DNA of 64,000 nt from Salinibacterium sp. G-O1 (GTDB taxonomy: Bacteria > Actinomycetota > Actinomycetes > Actinomycetales > Microbacteriaceae): the NCBI RefSeq assembly GCF_030063305.1, contig NZ_JASISV010000002.1, positions 248,001 to 312,000 of the forward strand, written 5' to 3'. This document shows positions 1-7,528 of the stretch, piece after piece; within the stretch, counting starts at the first letter, position 1; every line of letters begins with the position of its first letter. Position numbers and translations under genes: made by a program. The notes beneath the pieces were generated by a model. It worked only from the letters and a program-made list of their open reading frames with translations, made no database searches and was not told the origin of the DNA.

Positions 1-289
1 AGGTGAGAATGCACGCCCGCAGGCCTGTGAGCCAGACGGGGTCGCGGTTCGCCCGCATCGCCACCGCGCCCGCGATCGCCATCACGATGACGAAAGCGAT
101 ATTGCTCTGAATCGTGAGGTAGGCGTAATAGTTGTTCGGTGTGAATGTGGCCGAACCGAGCCCCCAGTTGTAACGCTCGACCAGGGCGATCGCGCAGACC
201 ACAGCAAAGGCGATCCGGACGGCACCCACAAGCAAACGCGGGCGTAACGCCCTGAGCGGTGGGGGTAGAAGTTTGGCGAAATCCAGCAC
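1..289 (-). CDS. Pr6Pr-like integral membrane protein, C-terminus beyond window edge
   Basis: The minus strand is open from about 289 to the window edge. Its translation alternates hydrophobic spans with a segment reading YYAYLTIQSNIAFVIVM, which resembles the TIQSN motif of actinobacterial Pr6Pr (FAR-17a/AIG1-like) membrane proteins. A first transmembrane span follows a basic N-terminus. The GTG at 289 begins VLDFAKLLPPPL; a TTG at 304 is an in-frame alternative and neither has an obvious ribosome binding site. Function in this family is not established. The 3' part of the gene lies outside the window, so length and topology cannot be checked. Confidence 0.55.
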   Translation of the reverse strand, partial: MLDFAKLLPPPLRALRPRLLVGAVRIAFAVVCAIALVERYNWGLGSATFTPNNYYAYLTIQSNIAFVIVMAIAGAVAMRANRDPVWLTGLRACILT

Positions 290-378
290 GCGGGTGGAGG
301 TCAACCGCGGGGATCTACCGGCGGAAAACTCATCCTTTGAGCCTACGCCCCCGCGGATGCCCTCATCCGCAAAACCGC

Positions 379-834
379 CTAGTTCTCGACAGAACCCCGC
401 CAGGCGCCGTCGGGGGTGCCCTGCTTCTCGATGTATTTCTTGAAGTTGTCGAGTTCGTTTTTCACGACGTGGTCGGGGATGTCGAGTGCGGCGCCAGCCT
501 TCTCGACGAGCCCACTGGGTTCCCAGTCGATCTGAACGGCGACGCGCGATGTGGTGTCGCTGAGCTTATGGAACGTGACGACTCCGGCGTGGTCAACTTC
601 ACCGCCGGTGCTCGTCCAGGCGATGCGGTCATCCGGAACCTGTTCACTGATCACCGTGTCAAATTCACGGGTGTTTCCGGCGATGGTCACCACCCAGTGA
701 TTGTGCTTGTCATCCTGCTGGGTGATCGACTCAACGACGCTCAGGAACTTCGGGAACTCCTCGAACTGGGTCCACTGGTTGTACGAGAGGTTCACGGGAA
801 CATCAACGTCGATCGTCTGCAGTACTTGTGCCAT
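379..834 (-). CDS. SRPBCC-family (cyclase/dehydrase-like) protein
   Basis: A 151-residue protein that starts AQVLQTIDVDVPVN, then has WTQFEEFPKFLSVVESI and later AWTSTGGEVDHAGVVTFH. This is the usual pattern of small SRPBCC or polyketide-cyclase-like proteins, whose helix-grip fold makes a hydrophobic cavity for a ligand. No catalytic residue can be assigned, and members are often stress-associated or of unknown role. The length is typical of a single-domain SRPBCC protein. The start ATG has a good ribosome binding site (AAGGAG about five bases upstream). It is a monocistronic gene with no informative neighbour. The ligand is unknown. Confidence 0.8.
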   Translation of the reverse strand: MAQVLQTIDVDVPVNLSYNQWTQFEEFPKFLSVVESITQQDDKHNHWVVTIAGNTREFDTVISEQVPDDRIAWTSTGGEVDHAGVVTFHKLSDTTSRVAVQIDWEPSGLVEKAGAALDIPDHVVKNELDNFKKYIEKQGTPDGAWRGSVEN

Positions 835-918
835 GGTGGGCTCCTTCGTGTGCGTGGTTGTCGTTCCACGTTAGGCACAATGGCCCGTGGATGAACGGGG
901 CTTGATCCTGAGGCCGAC

Positions 919-942
919 GACGGCTATAGGCTCTGAGCCGTC
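919..942 (-). terminator. Probable terminator of the DUF2834 gene
   Basis: A 7-bp perfect inverted repeat (GACGGCT / AGCCGTC) with a ten-base loop overlaps the stop codon of the DUF2834 gene and precedes the SRPBCC gene. No clear U-run follows, as is common in GC-rich actinobacteria. Confidence 0.4.
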
Positions 943-1282
943 AGGCCGACGTGACCCGCAGGGCGGCGAGCTTGCGCTCCCGCATCGCAAGAAACAGTGG
1001 GAAGGTGAACGCGAAAGCGGTGATGCCTGACAGCACGATGTAGAGCCACGCGTGCTTCATCCCGAGCCTGCGTGATTCGACCACGATCAGAATGCAGCCC
1101 GCCACCGCGACGACCAGCAGATCGACGGTCAGCGACGAGACGGCGGGACCGCTGGTCACCCAGTCGCCGAAGAAGTCGCGCAGTTGGATGATCGCCAGCG
1201 TGTTGAACGTCCAGGTGCCGATGAGGCCGGCGACGGCCAGTGCGAGCCAGATGATGGCGAGAGGAGTCCAGTTCTTCGTCAT
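941..1282 (-). CDS. DUF2834-like small membrane protein
   Basis: A 113-residue hydrophobic protein with three likely transmembrane segments (about residues 7-27, 50-68 and 78-100) joined by the amphipathic stretch LRDFFGDWVTSGPAVSSLTVDL. Size and layout match the DUF2834 family, whose biochemical function is unknown. The C-terminus is short and basic. The start ATG lies in the 103-bp divergent gap facing the SOS-regulated imuA' gene. Nothing else in the context suggests a role. Confidence 0.65.
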   Translation of the reverse strand: MTKNWTPLAIIWLALAVAGLIGTWTFNTLAIIQLRDFFGDWVTSGPAVSSLTVDLLVVAVAGCILIVVESRRLGMKHAWLYIVLSGITAFAFTFPLFLAMRERKLAALRVTSA

Positions 1283-1350
1283 ACGACATTGTTGCGCGTC
1301 GAGCCGAGTTTGCCGCTCGGGGCGACACGCCGCTCAAATGTCACCCGCAA

Positions 1351-1386
1351 TTGACACAATCGAACGTATGTTCGAATATGGAGTTA
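1351..1386 (+). promoter_or_regulatory. SOS-controlled promoter of imuA'-imuB-dnaE2 with LexA box
   Basis: A consensus -35 hexamer TTGACA (1351-1356) is followed after 17 bases by a -10-like GAATAT (1374-1379). The perfect 16-bp palindrome TCGAACGTATGTTCGA (1360-1375) fills the spacer and overlaps the -10. It fits the LexA-binding consensus of Actinobacteria (TCGAAC-N4-GTTCGA). LexA bound here should block RNA polymerase until DNA damage. The predicted transcription start falls on or next to the ATG at 1386, so the mRNA is probably leaderless. Confidence 0.88.
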
Positions 1387-2099
1387 TGACTCCGGCAGCC
1401 GCGACCCTCGACAGTGCTGAGCACGCTGTCGAGAGCAGCGCGCCCGGCAGGGTTGCCGAGCTGCAGGCTCGGATCCGGTCGATGCAGGCAACGAAACTCG
1501 ACTCGAAACTGATCCCCACGCATCCAGCGATCGCCGGCTTGCTGCCCGGTGGTGGGCTTCAACAGGGTGCCGCATACTCCATCGATAGTTCGGCGATGCT
1601 GCTCATGACCCTTCTGGCTGCGCCCTCGGCAGCAGGTTCGTGGTGTGCGGTCGTGGGCATCCCCGAATTTGGGGTCGAGGCGGCCGGTCATGCCGGCGTC
1701 GACCTCGACCGGCTGGTGCTGGTGCCCCGCCCGGCAGAGCAATGGCTCACCGTCACAGCCGCCATCGCAGATGTCATGAGTATCGTCGTCACCCGGCCGC
1801 CCAAGCGCGCGACAGACTCGAGCGTTGCGCGGCTCGCCGCCAGGTTGCGCCAACGCGGAACCACCCTTCTCGTGCTCGGAAGCTGGCCCCAGACCGAAGC
1901 GATGCTGTCGCTCTCCCAGAGCACATGGCACGGCATCGGGGACGGCCATGGGCACCTGTCATCACGCGAGGTGACCATCACGGTGACCAGCCGTATGACG
2001 GGCCGACCGCGCAGCACGAGACTGTGGCTGCCCGACACGGGAGCGGTGGTGAGGCGAGCCGAAACACTTGTCGACGACACCCGCAGGTACGGAACATGA
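1386..2099 (+). CDS. imuA': ImuA'-like RecA-fold accessory protein of the mutasome
   Basis: A 237-residue protein in the position of ImuA' upstream of imuB and dnaE2. It has the degenerate RecA-like pattern LIPTHPAIAGLLPGGGLQ, then hydrophobic strands such as LLMTLLAAPSAAG and IVVTRPPK, but no good Walker A lysine. In mycobacteria ImuA' bridges ImuB and DnaE2 during damage-induced mutagenesis; that role is carried over from the family. An upstream in-frame ATG at 1368 lies inside the LexA box, so the ATG at 1386 was chosen; it sits at the expected transcription start. The stop overlaps the imuB start as ATGA, so the two genes are translationally coupled. Confidence 0.82.
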   Translation: MTPAAATLDSAEHAVESSAPGRVAELQARIRSMQATKLDSKLIPTHPAIAGLLPGGGLQQGAAYSIDSSAMLLMTLLAAPSAAGSWCAVVGIPEFGVEAAGHAGVDLDRLVLVPRPAEQWLTVTAAIADVMSIVVTRPPKRATDSSVARLAARLRQRGTTLLVLGSWPQTEAMLSLSQSTWHGIGDGHGHLSSREVTITVTSRMTGRPRSTRLWLPDTGAVVRRAETLVDDTRRYGT

Positions 2100-3664
2100 C
2101 GTGGGAACCCCCGAGGGTCGCCCTGCTGTGGTGCCCTGACTGGCCGGTGACCGCGGCCGCCCAGCACGCAAAACTTCCCGTGGATGCCGCGATCGCCCTG
2201 GTTTCGAACGGAGTAGTGCACGCATCGTCGGCCGCAGCTCGCGTTGAGGGGATTCGACGGGGTCTGCGACTGCGTGAAGCGCAGGCCCGCCACCCCGAAC
2301 TCGCTGTGCTCGACTACGACGCAGCTCTCGACAATCGGGCATTCGAACCCATCATCACGGCCCTCGAGTCACTGGTGCCCGGGGTGCAGGTACTCAGGCC
2401 GGGGCTGTGCGCCGTTCGGGTGCGAGGAGCTGCCCGCTACTACGGGGGCGAACTGTCTGCCGGGCTCTTTCTCGCGGGCAGGGCAGACGACGAGGGGGCG
2501 GGAGGTGCCAGGGTTGGCATCGCCGACGGAATTTTCACGGCAGATCAGGCAGCACGCAGAACCGGTGCGCAGGGCAAAGACACTGTGCATGTCGTGGCGG
2601 CAGGGCACTCGGCCGATTTTCTTGCTCCGCTCGGCATCGGATTGCTCGACGACCAGCAGGGGCCGGAAGGTGCCGCGGCGATCGTCACCCTGCTTCGCCG
2701 GCTCGGCATCCGCACCCTCGGCGATTTTGCCGCGTTGCCCGCCGACGATGTGACGGCCAGGTTCGGTTCGACCGGTGCGAGACTGCACGCGCTGGCGAGT
2801 GGTCGCGATTCGTGGCCGGTCACCCCGCGCACTCCCCCGCGAGACCTGGATGTGACTGTCGACTTCGAACCGGCCCTCGAGCGCGTCGACCAGGTCGCAT
2901 TCGGCGTTCGTGCCGCAGCCGAGCGGTTCATCCTCGACATCACAGCAGCGAAGCTCGTGTGCACGGCGATCCGCGTCGAACTCGACTCAGACTCCGGCGA
3001 ACTGTCCGAGCGGGTGTGGCTGCATCCTCGCTCCTTCACCGCTGGTGACGTCGTCGATCGTGTGCGGTGGCAGCTGCAGGGCTCGGGCGAGGTCGGGCTG
3101 AGCTCCGGAATCACCCGGGTGCTGGTGTCGCCAGACGCGGTCGATGCGATCGGCAATCACGAGAGCGGGCTGTGGGGGCAGGGTCCCGATGAACGCATCC
3201 ACCACGGATTGTCGCGCGTGCAGAGCATGCTCGGTCACGGCGCGGTGCTGATGCCCGGGGTCGGCGGCGGTCGCACCCTGCGCGACCGGCAGCAGTTTGT
3301 GGCGTGGGGCGACAGGCTCGTGGGTGACCGGCCGGCAGAGCAACCATGGCCAGGGCAGCTGCCCACTCCACTGCCCGGCACCGTCTTCTCGCCGCGGCAT
3401 CCTGTGCATGTTTTTTCGGGCAGCGGAGACTCGGTCTCCGTCGATGAGCGCGGTGCCCTCTCGGCGACTCCCGCCATGTTCTCGGCCACGGGAACACCAT
3501 CGCGCACGCTCACGGCGTGGGCAGGTCCGTGGCCGATTGATGAACGCTGGTGGAGCGAAGATGCGACCAACGCGTGGCGTTTTCAGGCCGTCGACGAGAC
3601 GGGATGCGCCTGGCTTCTGGTGCTCGACGCCGGCGGCTGGTGGGCCGAAGCGAGGTATGACTGA
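2096..3664 (+). CDS. imuB: ImuB, catalytically dead Y-family polymerase homologue
   Basis: A 522-residue Y-family-like protein (YDYDAALDN, then LRRLGIRTLGDFAALPADDV for the helix-hairpin-helix part). The polymerase motif I region reads ALLWCPDWPVTAAAQ, and the second acidic motif region reads CAVRVRGAARYYGG, so the metal-binding Asp/Glu residues of active Y-family enzymes are missing. ImuB proteins act as hubs that tether DnaE2 to the beta clamp. A clamp-motif-like ESGLWG lies at residues 356-361, close to the known QLPLWG position in the mycobacterial protein. The start is coupled to imuA' by ATGA. The stop overlaps the dnaE2 ATG by one base. Confidence 0.92.
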   Translation: MTWEPPRVALLWCPDWPVTAAAQHAKLPVDAAIALVSNGVVHASSAAARVEGIRRGLRLREAQARHPELAVLDYDAALDNRAFEPIITALESLVPGVQVLRPGLCAVRVRGAARYYGGELSAGLFLAGRADDEGAGGARVGIADGIFTADQAARRTGAQGKDTVHVVAAGHSADFLAPLGIGLLDDQQGPEGAAAIVTLLRRLGIRTLGDFAALPADDVTARFGSTGARLHALASGRDSWPVTPRTPPRDLDVTVDFEPALERVDQVAFGVRAAAERFILDITAAKLVCTAIRVELDSDSGELSERVWLHPRSFTAGDVVDRVRWQLQGSGEVGLSSGITRVLVSPDAVDAIGNHESGLWGQGPDERIHHGLSRVQSMLGHGAVLMPGVGGGRTLRDRQQFVAWGDRLVGDRPAEQPWPGQLPTPLPGTVFSPRHPVHVFSGSGDSVSVDERGALSATPAMFSATGTPSRTLTAWAGPWPIDERWWSEDATNAWRFQAVDETGCAWLLVLDAGGWWAEARYD

Positions 3665-6600
3665 TGGGCTGGAACAACCCGCCGGTCTCATGGTCGGAGT
3701 TCGAGAAGAAGCTGAGCGATGCGTCGCGCCCCGGCACAGCTCCCCCGGTCGGCGCCGATGGCGGCGACAGCCCCGCCTGGTCTCTGAAGCGCAAGGCCTA
3801 TCAGGCGCCTGCAGATATCACAGACGCGGGTGGCACTTCTCGCGGAGCCTCCGTGCCGTACGCCGAACTGCACGCCCACTCGAGCTTCAGCTTTCTCGAC
3901 GGCGCGAGCATGCCGGAGTCGCTGGCGGAAGAGGCGGCGCGGCTCGGGCTGCACGCCCTCGCCCTCACCGACCACGACGGCCTGTACGGCATCGTCAGGA
4001 TGGCCGAGGCTGCCGCCGAGATCGGAACCACCGCCACAGTCTTCGGTGCCGAACTGTCGCTCGGTCTTCGAAAGCCGCAGAATGGCTCACCCGATCCCGA
4101 GGGCATCCATCTGCTGGTGCTGGCCAGAAAGGAGGAGGGCTACCACCGGCTCGCCTCAGCCATCACCCGCGCGCAGCTGCGCGGAGGGGAGAAGGGCAGG
4201 CCCGTCTACGATCTCGAGGAGCTGGCCGCGCAGGCAGATGGCCACTGGATCGTGCTCACCGGTTGTCGCAAAGGTGCGGTGCGGCGTTCGCTCTCCCAGG
4301 GAGATGCCGAAGCAGAGCTCGACCACCTCGTAGGGCTGTTCGGCTCTCAGAATGTCGTGGTCGAACTCTTCGACCACGGCAATCCGCTCGACAGCGCGCA
4401 CAATGATGCTCTGTTCGACCTCGCCAACCGGAAAGGCCTCAGGGCCGTCGCCACCGGCAATGTTCACTACGCCACCCCGGCTCAAAACCGGCTGCACACG
4501 GCCCTGGCTGCGGTGAGGGCACATCGCAGTCTCGACGAGATGGATGGCTGGCTTCCCGCTTCGGGGTCTGCACACCTGCGCTCCGGCGCCGAGATGGCGG
4601 CCAGGTTTGCGCGCTACCCCGGTGTGATCGAGAACACCGTCATCATCGCCGACGAGCTCAGCTTCGAGCTGAGGTCAGCCAAGCCAGACCTGCCGCTGCA
4701 GGACGTCCCAGACGGTCACACCCCCATGAGCTATCTGCGCGAACTCGTCTGGCTGGGGGTCGGTTTGAGGTCAATGGAGATGGATGACGCCAAGCGCGTC
4801 CGAATCGAGCGTGAACTCGATGTCATCGAAGAGAAACACTTCGCCGGATACTTCCTGATCGTGTGGGATATCGTGCGCTACGCCCGCAGCCGCGGCATCC
4901 TGTGCCAGGGTCGTGGCTCTGCCGCAAACTCGGCAGTCTGCTACCTGCTGATGATCACCGCCATCGACTCGATCTACTACAAGCTTCCCTTCGAGAGGTT
5001 CATCTCGGCGATGCGGGAAGAGGAGCCAGACATCGATGTCGACTTCGACTCTGAGCGTCGCGAGGAGGTGATCCAGTATGTGTTCGAGAAATATGGTCGC
5101 GAGAACGCCGCGCAGGTTGCCAATGTGATCCAGTACCGGCCGAAGTTTGCCGTCCGCGACATGGCCAAGGCCCTCGGGCACAGTCCCGGCCAGCAGGATG
5201 CCTGGTCGAAGCAGGTGGAGCGCTGGGGCGCCACCATCTCAAGCGCCGAGCATGACATCCCGCGGAATGTGGTCGATCTCGCGATCGAGGTGATGAAGTT
5301 CCCCCGGCACCTGGGCATCCACTCGGGAGGCATGGTGCTTACTCGGCGGCCCGTGGGAGAGGTGGTGCCGATCGAGCATGCACGCAAAGAGAATCGCACA
5401 GTCGTGCAGTGGGACAAAGACGACTGCGCCTGGATGGGTCTGGTCAAATTCGACCTGCTGGGGCTCGGCATGTTGTCTGCGCTGCAGTACAGCTTCGACA
5501 TGGTGCGGGAAACCTTCGGTGAGACGTGGGACCTCGGCTCCCTGCCTCGCGAAGAGCAGGGTGTGTACGACCAGTTGTGCAGGGCCGATGCGATCGGCGT
5601 GTTCCAGGTCGAGAGTCGCGCGCAGATGGGGCTGCTCCCCCGCCTCCAACCGCGGGAGTTCTACCATCTGGTGGTCGAGATTGCGCTCGTGCGGCCAGGC
5701 CCGATCCAGGGTGGGGCCGTGCATCCGTACGTCCGCCGCAAGATGGGCACAGAACCTGTCACCTACCTGCATCCCCGGCTCAAAGAGCCTCTGGAGCGCA
5801 CCCTCGGCGTGCCGATCTTCCAGGAGCAGCTCATGCAGATCGCCGTGGCCGTGGGCGGCTGCACCCCCGATGACGCAGACCTGCTGCGCCGGGCGATGGG
5901 GTCGAAGCGTGGCATCGAGAAGATCGAGAAGCTGCGCGACAAGCTCTACCTCGGCATGGCCAGCAACGGCATCACCGGCGACGATGCCGACAAGATCTAT
6001 GGCAGCATCCAGGCTTTCGCTGGGTTCGGGTTTGCCGAAAGTCACGCGCTCAGCTTCGGCCTGCTCGTCTACGCCAGTGCCTGGATGCGCCTGCACTATC
6101 CCGCAGCGTTCCTCGCCGCGATGCTCCGTGCCCAGCCGATGGGCTTCTACTCGCCGCAGTCTTTGGTCGCGGATGCCCGCCGCCACGGTGTGCAGGTGCT
6201 GAGGCCAGACATCCAGGGCTCGGGGGTGTACGCGGGGCTTGAGTCGCTGGCTGGCGCTACCAGCGCCACCGGGCGAGACTCTTGTCTTGCGCGGGAGCAG
6301 CCGCCGGTGGGTCCGTTCGACCGTGACGCTCACTTCGACACGGACGACCATCGCCGCGATGGTGCGTTCGCGGTGCGGCTCGGTCTCGACGAGGTCAGCG
6401 GCATCGGCATCCCGGTGGCTGAGAAGATCGTGGAGGAGCGAGCCCGCGCCGGCGATTTTCTGAGTATGAACGATCTTGTGCGCCGGGTGGGCCTCACGAC
6501 CGCGCAGCTGGAGGTACTCGCCGCGGCCGGCGCGTTCGACTGTTTCGGGCTGAGCCGGCGCGAAGCCATGTGGAACGCCGGCAACGCGGCCCAGGATCGC

Positions 6601-7071
6601 TCCGAGTTTCTGCCCGGCAGCATCATCACGGTGCAGCCACCGCTGTTCGCGCTGCCTTCCTCCGTAGACGAGCTCATGTCAGACCTGTGGGCGACGGGGG
6701 TGTCGACCAACAGCCACCCGGTCGAGCACCTGCGCCCTGCACTACGGCGGCGGGGCATCCTGTCTGCGGCCGACTTGGCCACGGCGGAGTCTGGTCGACG
6801 CATCGAGATCGGCGGGGTCGTGACACATCGCCAGCGTCCAGCGACAGCCAGCGGCATCACCTTTGTGAACATCGAGGATGAGACGGGGTTGATCAACGTG
6901 ATCTGCAGCGTCGGCGTGTGGACGCACTACCGGCGGGTGGTGCGAGAGGCGCCCGCGCTGGTCATCCGCGGCATTCTGGAGCGATCCGCAGAGGGCGTGA
7001 CCAACGTTCTGGCCGACCGATTCGAACTGCTCGACATGGCTCCGAAGACCAGATCTCGCGATTTCCGGTAA
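3664..7071 (+). CDS. dnaE2: DnaE2, error-prone DNA polymerase III alpha-type subunit
   Basis: A 1135-residue C-family polymerase. The N-terminal PHP domain starts around residue 65 (YAELHAHSSFSFLDGAS, later LALTDHDGLYG). The palm carries GRGSAANSAVCYLL and the catalytic acidic cluster PDIDVDFDSERRE (Asp456, Asp458). Thumb and fingers follow (LRRAMGSKRG, FGFAESHALSFG), and a C-terminal OB fold begins near residue 1035 (IEIGGVVTHRQRPATASGI). DnaE2 performs damage-induced translesion synthesis with ImuA' and ImuB. Residues about 858-905 form a poorly conserved acidic, His-rich insertion before the helix-hairpin-helix region. It is the third gene of the SOS operon; no terminator is visible after it. 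Confidence 0.95.
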   Translation: MGWNNPPVSWSEFEKKLSDASRPGTAPPVGADGGDSPAWSLKRKAYQAPADITDAGGTSRGASVPYAELHAHSSFSFLDGASMPESLAEEAARLGLHALALTDHDGLYGIVRMAEAAAEIGTTATVFGAELSLGLRKPQNGSPDPEGIHLLVLARKEEGYHRLASAITRAQLRGGEKGRPVYDLEELAAQADGHWIVLTGCRKGAVRRSLSQGDAEAELDHLVGLFGSQNVVVELFDHGNPLDSAHNDALFDLANRKGLRAVATGNVHYATPAQNRLHTALAAVRAHRSLDEMDGWLPASGSAHLRSGAEMAARFARYPGVIENTVIIADELSFELRSAKPDLPLQDVPDGHTPMSYLRELVWLGVGLRSMEMDDAKRVRIERELDVIEEKHFAGYFLIVWDIVRYARSRGILCQGRGSAANSAVCYLLMITAIDSIYYKLPFERFISAMREEEPDIDVDFDSERREEVIQYVFEKYGRENAAQVANVIQYRPKFAVRDMAKALGHSPGQQDAWSKQVERWGATISSAEHDIPRNVVDLAIEVMKFPRHLGIHSGGMVLTRRPVGEVVPIEHARKENRTVVQWDKDDCAWMGLVKFDLLGLGMLSALQYSFDMVRETFGETWDLGSLPREEQGVYDQLCRADAIGVFQVESRAQMGLLPRLQPREFYHLVVEIALVRPGPIQGGAVHPYVRRKMGTEPVTYLHPRLKEPLERTLGVPIFQEQLMQIAVAVGGCTPDDADLLRRAMGSKRGIEKIEKLRDKLYLGMASNGITGDDADKIYGSIQAFAGFGFAESHALSFGLLVYASAWMRLHYPAAFLAAMLRAQPMGFYSPQSLVADARRHGVQVLRPDIQGSGVYAGLESLAGATSATGRDSCLAREQPPVGPFDRDAHFDTDDHRRDGAFAVRLGLDEVSGIGIPVAEKIVEERARAGDFLSMNDLVRRVGLTTAQLEVLAAAGAFDCFGLSRREAMWNAGNAAQDRSEFLPGSIITVQPPLFALPSSVDELMSDLWATGVSTNSHPVEHLRPALRRRGILSAADLATAESGRRIEIGGVVTHRQRPATASGITFVNIEDETGLINVICSVGVWTHYRRVVREAPALVIRGILERSAEGVTNVLADRFELLDMAPKTRSRDFR

Positions 7072-7234
7072 CGCCCCGAAAAACTCGTTTGATTAAAATC
7101 TCGCACCATTTCCGTAATACATGGCGAACTCCGGCAAGTACTGCTATAGCCTAGGAACATCGTCTTCGTTTCTTTGTAAACGGGATGTGGCCTCGACTGT
7201 CGGGGCTAGAAGAACGCTCCTGGAGGAGTTTTAC
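7072..7234 (+). other. Leader and promoter region of the cold-shock gene
   Basis: A 163-bp AT-richer gap between dnaE2 and the cold-shock gene. A TATAGC element at 7145-7150 could be a -10 and would give a 5' leader of about 80 bases. Long leaders are typical of cold-shock mRNAs. A strong ribosome binding site (GGAGGAG, 7222-7228) precedes the ATG at 7235. The -35 region is not recognisable. Confidence 0.45.
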
Positions 7235-7438
7235 ATGGCATTAGGCACCGTTAAGTGGTTCAACGCGGAAAAGGGCTTTGGTTTCATCGCCCCTGAGGAC
7301 GGAAGTCCTGACGTGTTCGCTCACTACTCGGCCATCGCAACCGGTGGTTACAAGTCGCTCGACGAGAACCAGAAGGTTGAGTTCGACATCACACAGGGAC
7401 CGAAGGGTCCCCAGGCGGAGAACATTCGCCCCCTCTGA
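7235..7438 (+). CDS. cspA: Cold-shock protein, CspA family
   Basis: A 67-residue single cold-shock domain starting [17 protein letters not shown]. It contains both RNA-binding motifs, RNP1 (KGFGFI, residues 13-18) and RNP2-like DVFAHY (26-31), and ends with the usual [10 protein letters not shown]. These proteins bind single-stranded RNA/DNA and act as RNA chaperones in the cytoplasm. The frame stays open upstream to 7121, but the ATG at 7235 has the GGAGG ribosome binding site and the canonical N-terminus. The gene is monocistronic, with a strong terminator immediately after it. Confidence 0.97.
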   Translation: MALGTVKWFNAEKGFGFIAPEDGSPDVFAHYSAIATGGYKSLDENQKVEFDITQGPKGPQAENIRPL

Positions 7439-7459
7439 TCTTGATAGTTCAGTAACGGA

Positions 7460-7492
7460 AACGCCCCGGTCCATACCGGGGCGTTTTCTTTT
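7460..7492 (+). terminator. Intrinsic terminator of the cold-shock gene
   Basis: A perfect 11-bp stem (AACGCCCCGGT / ACCGGGGCGTT) with loop CCAT is followed by TTTCTTTT, a textbook rho-independent terminator 22 bases after the stop codon. The convergent helicase gene ends at 7529, so it may also serve the other strand. Confidence 0.92.
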
Positions 7493-7528
7493 GCCCAAAA
7501 ACGTCTTGTGCCCGAAGTGGGCCGCTGC

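Noticed and set aside
1368-1388. ATG at 1368 as the start of imuA'
   Set aside because: It lies inside the LexA palindrome, upstream of the expected transcription start, and has no ribosome binding site.
5239-6351. A 370-codon minus-strand frame inside dnaE2
   Set aside because: An antisense shadow of dnaE2 with no recognisable domain or start signal.
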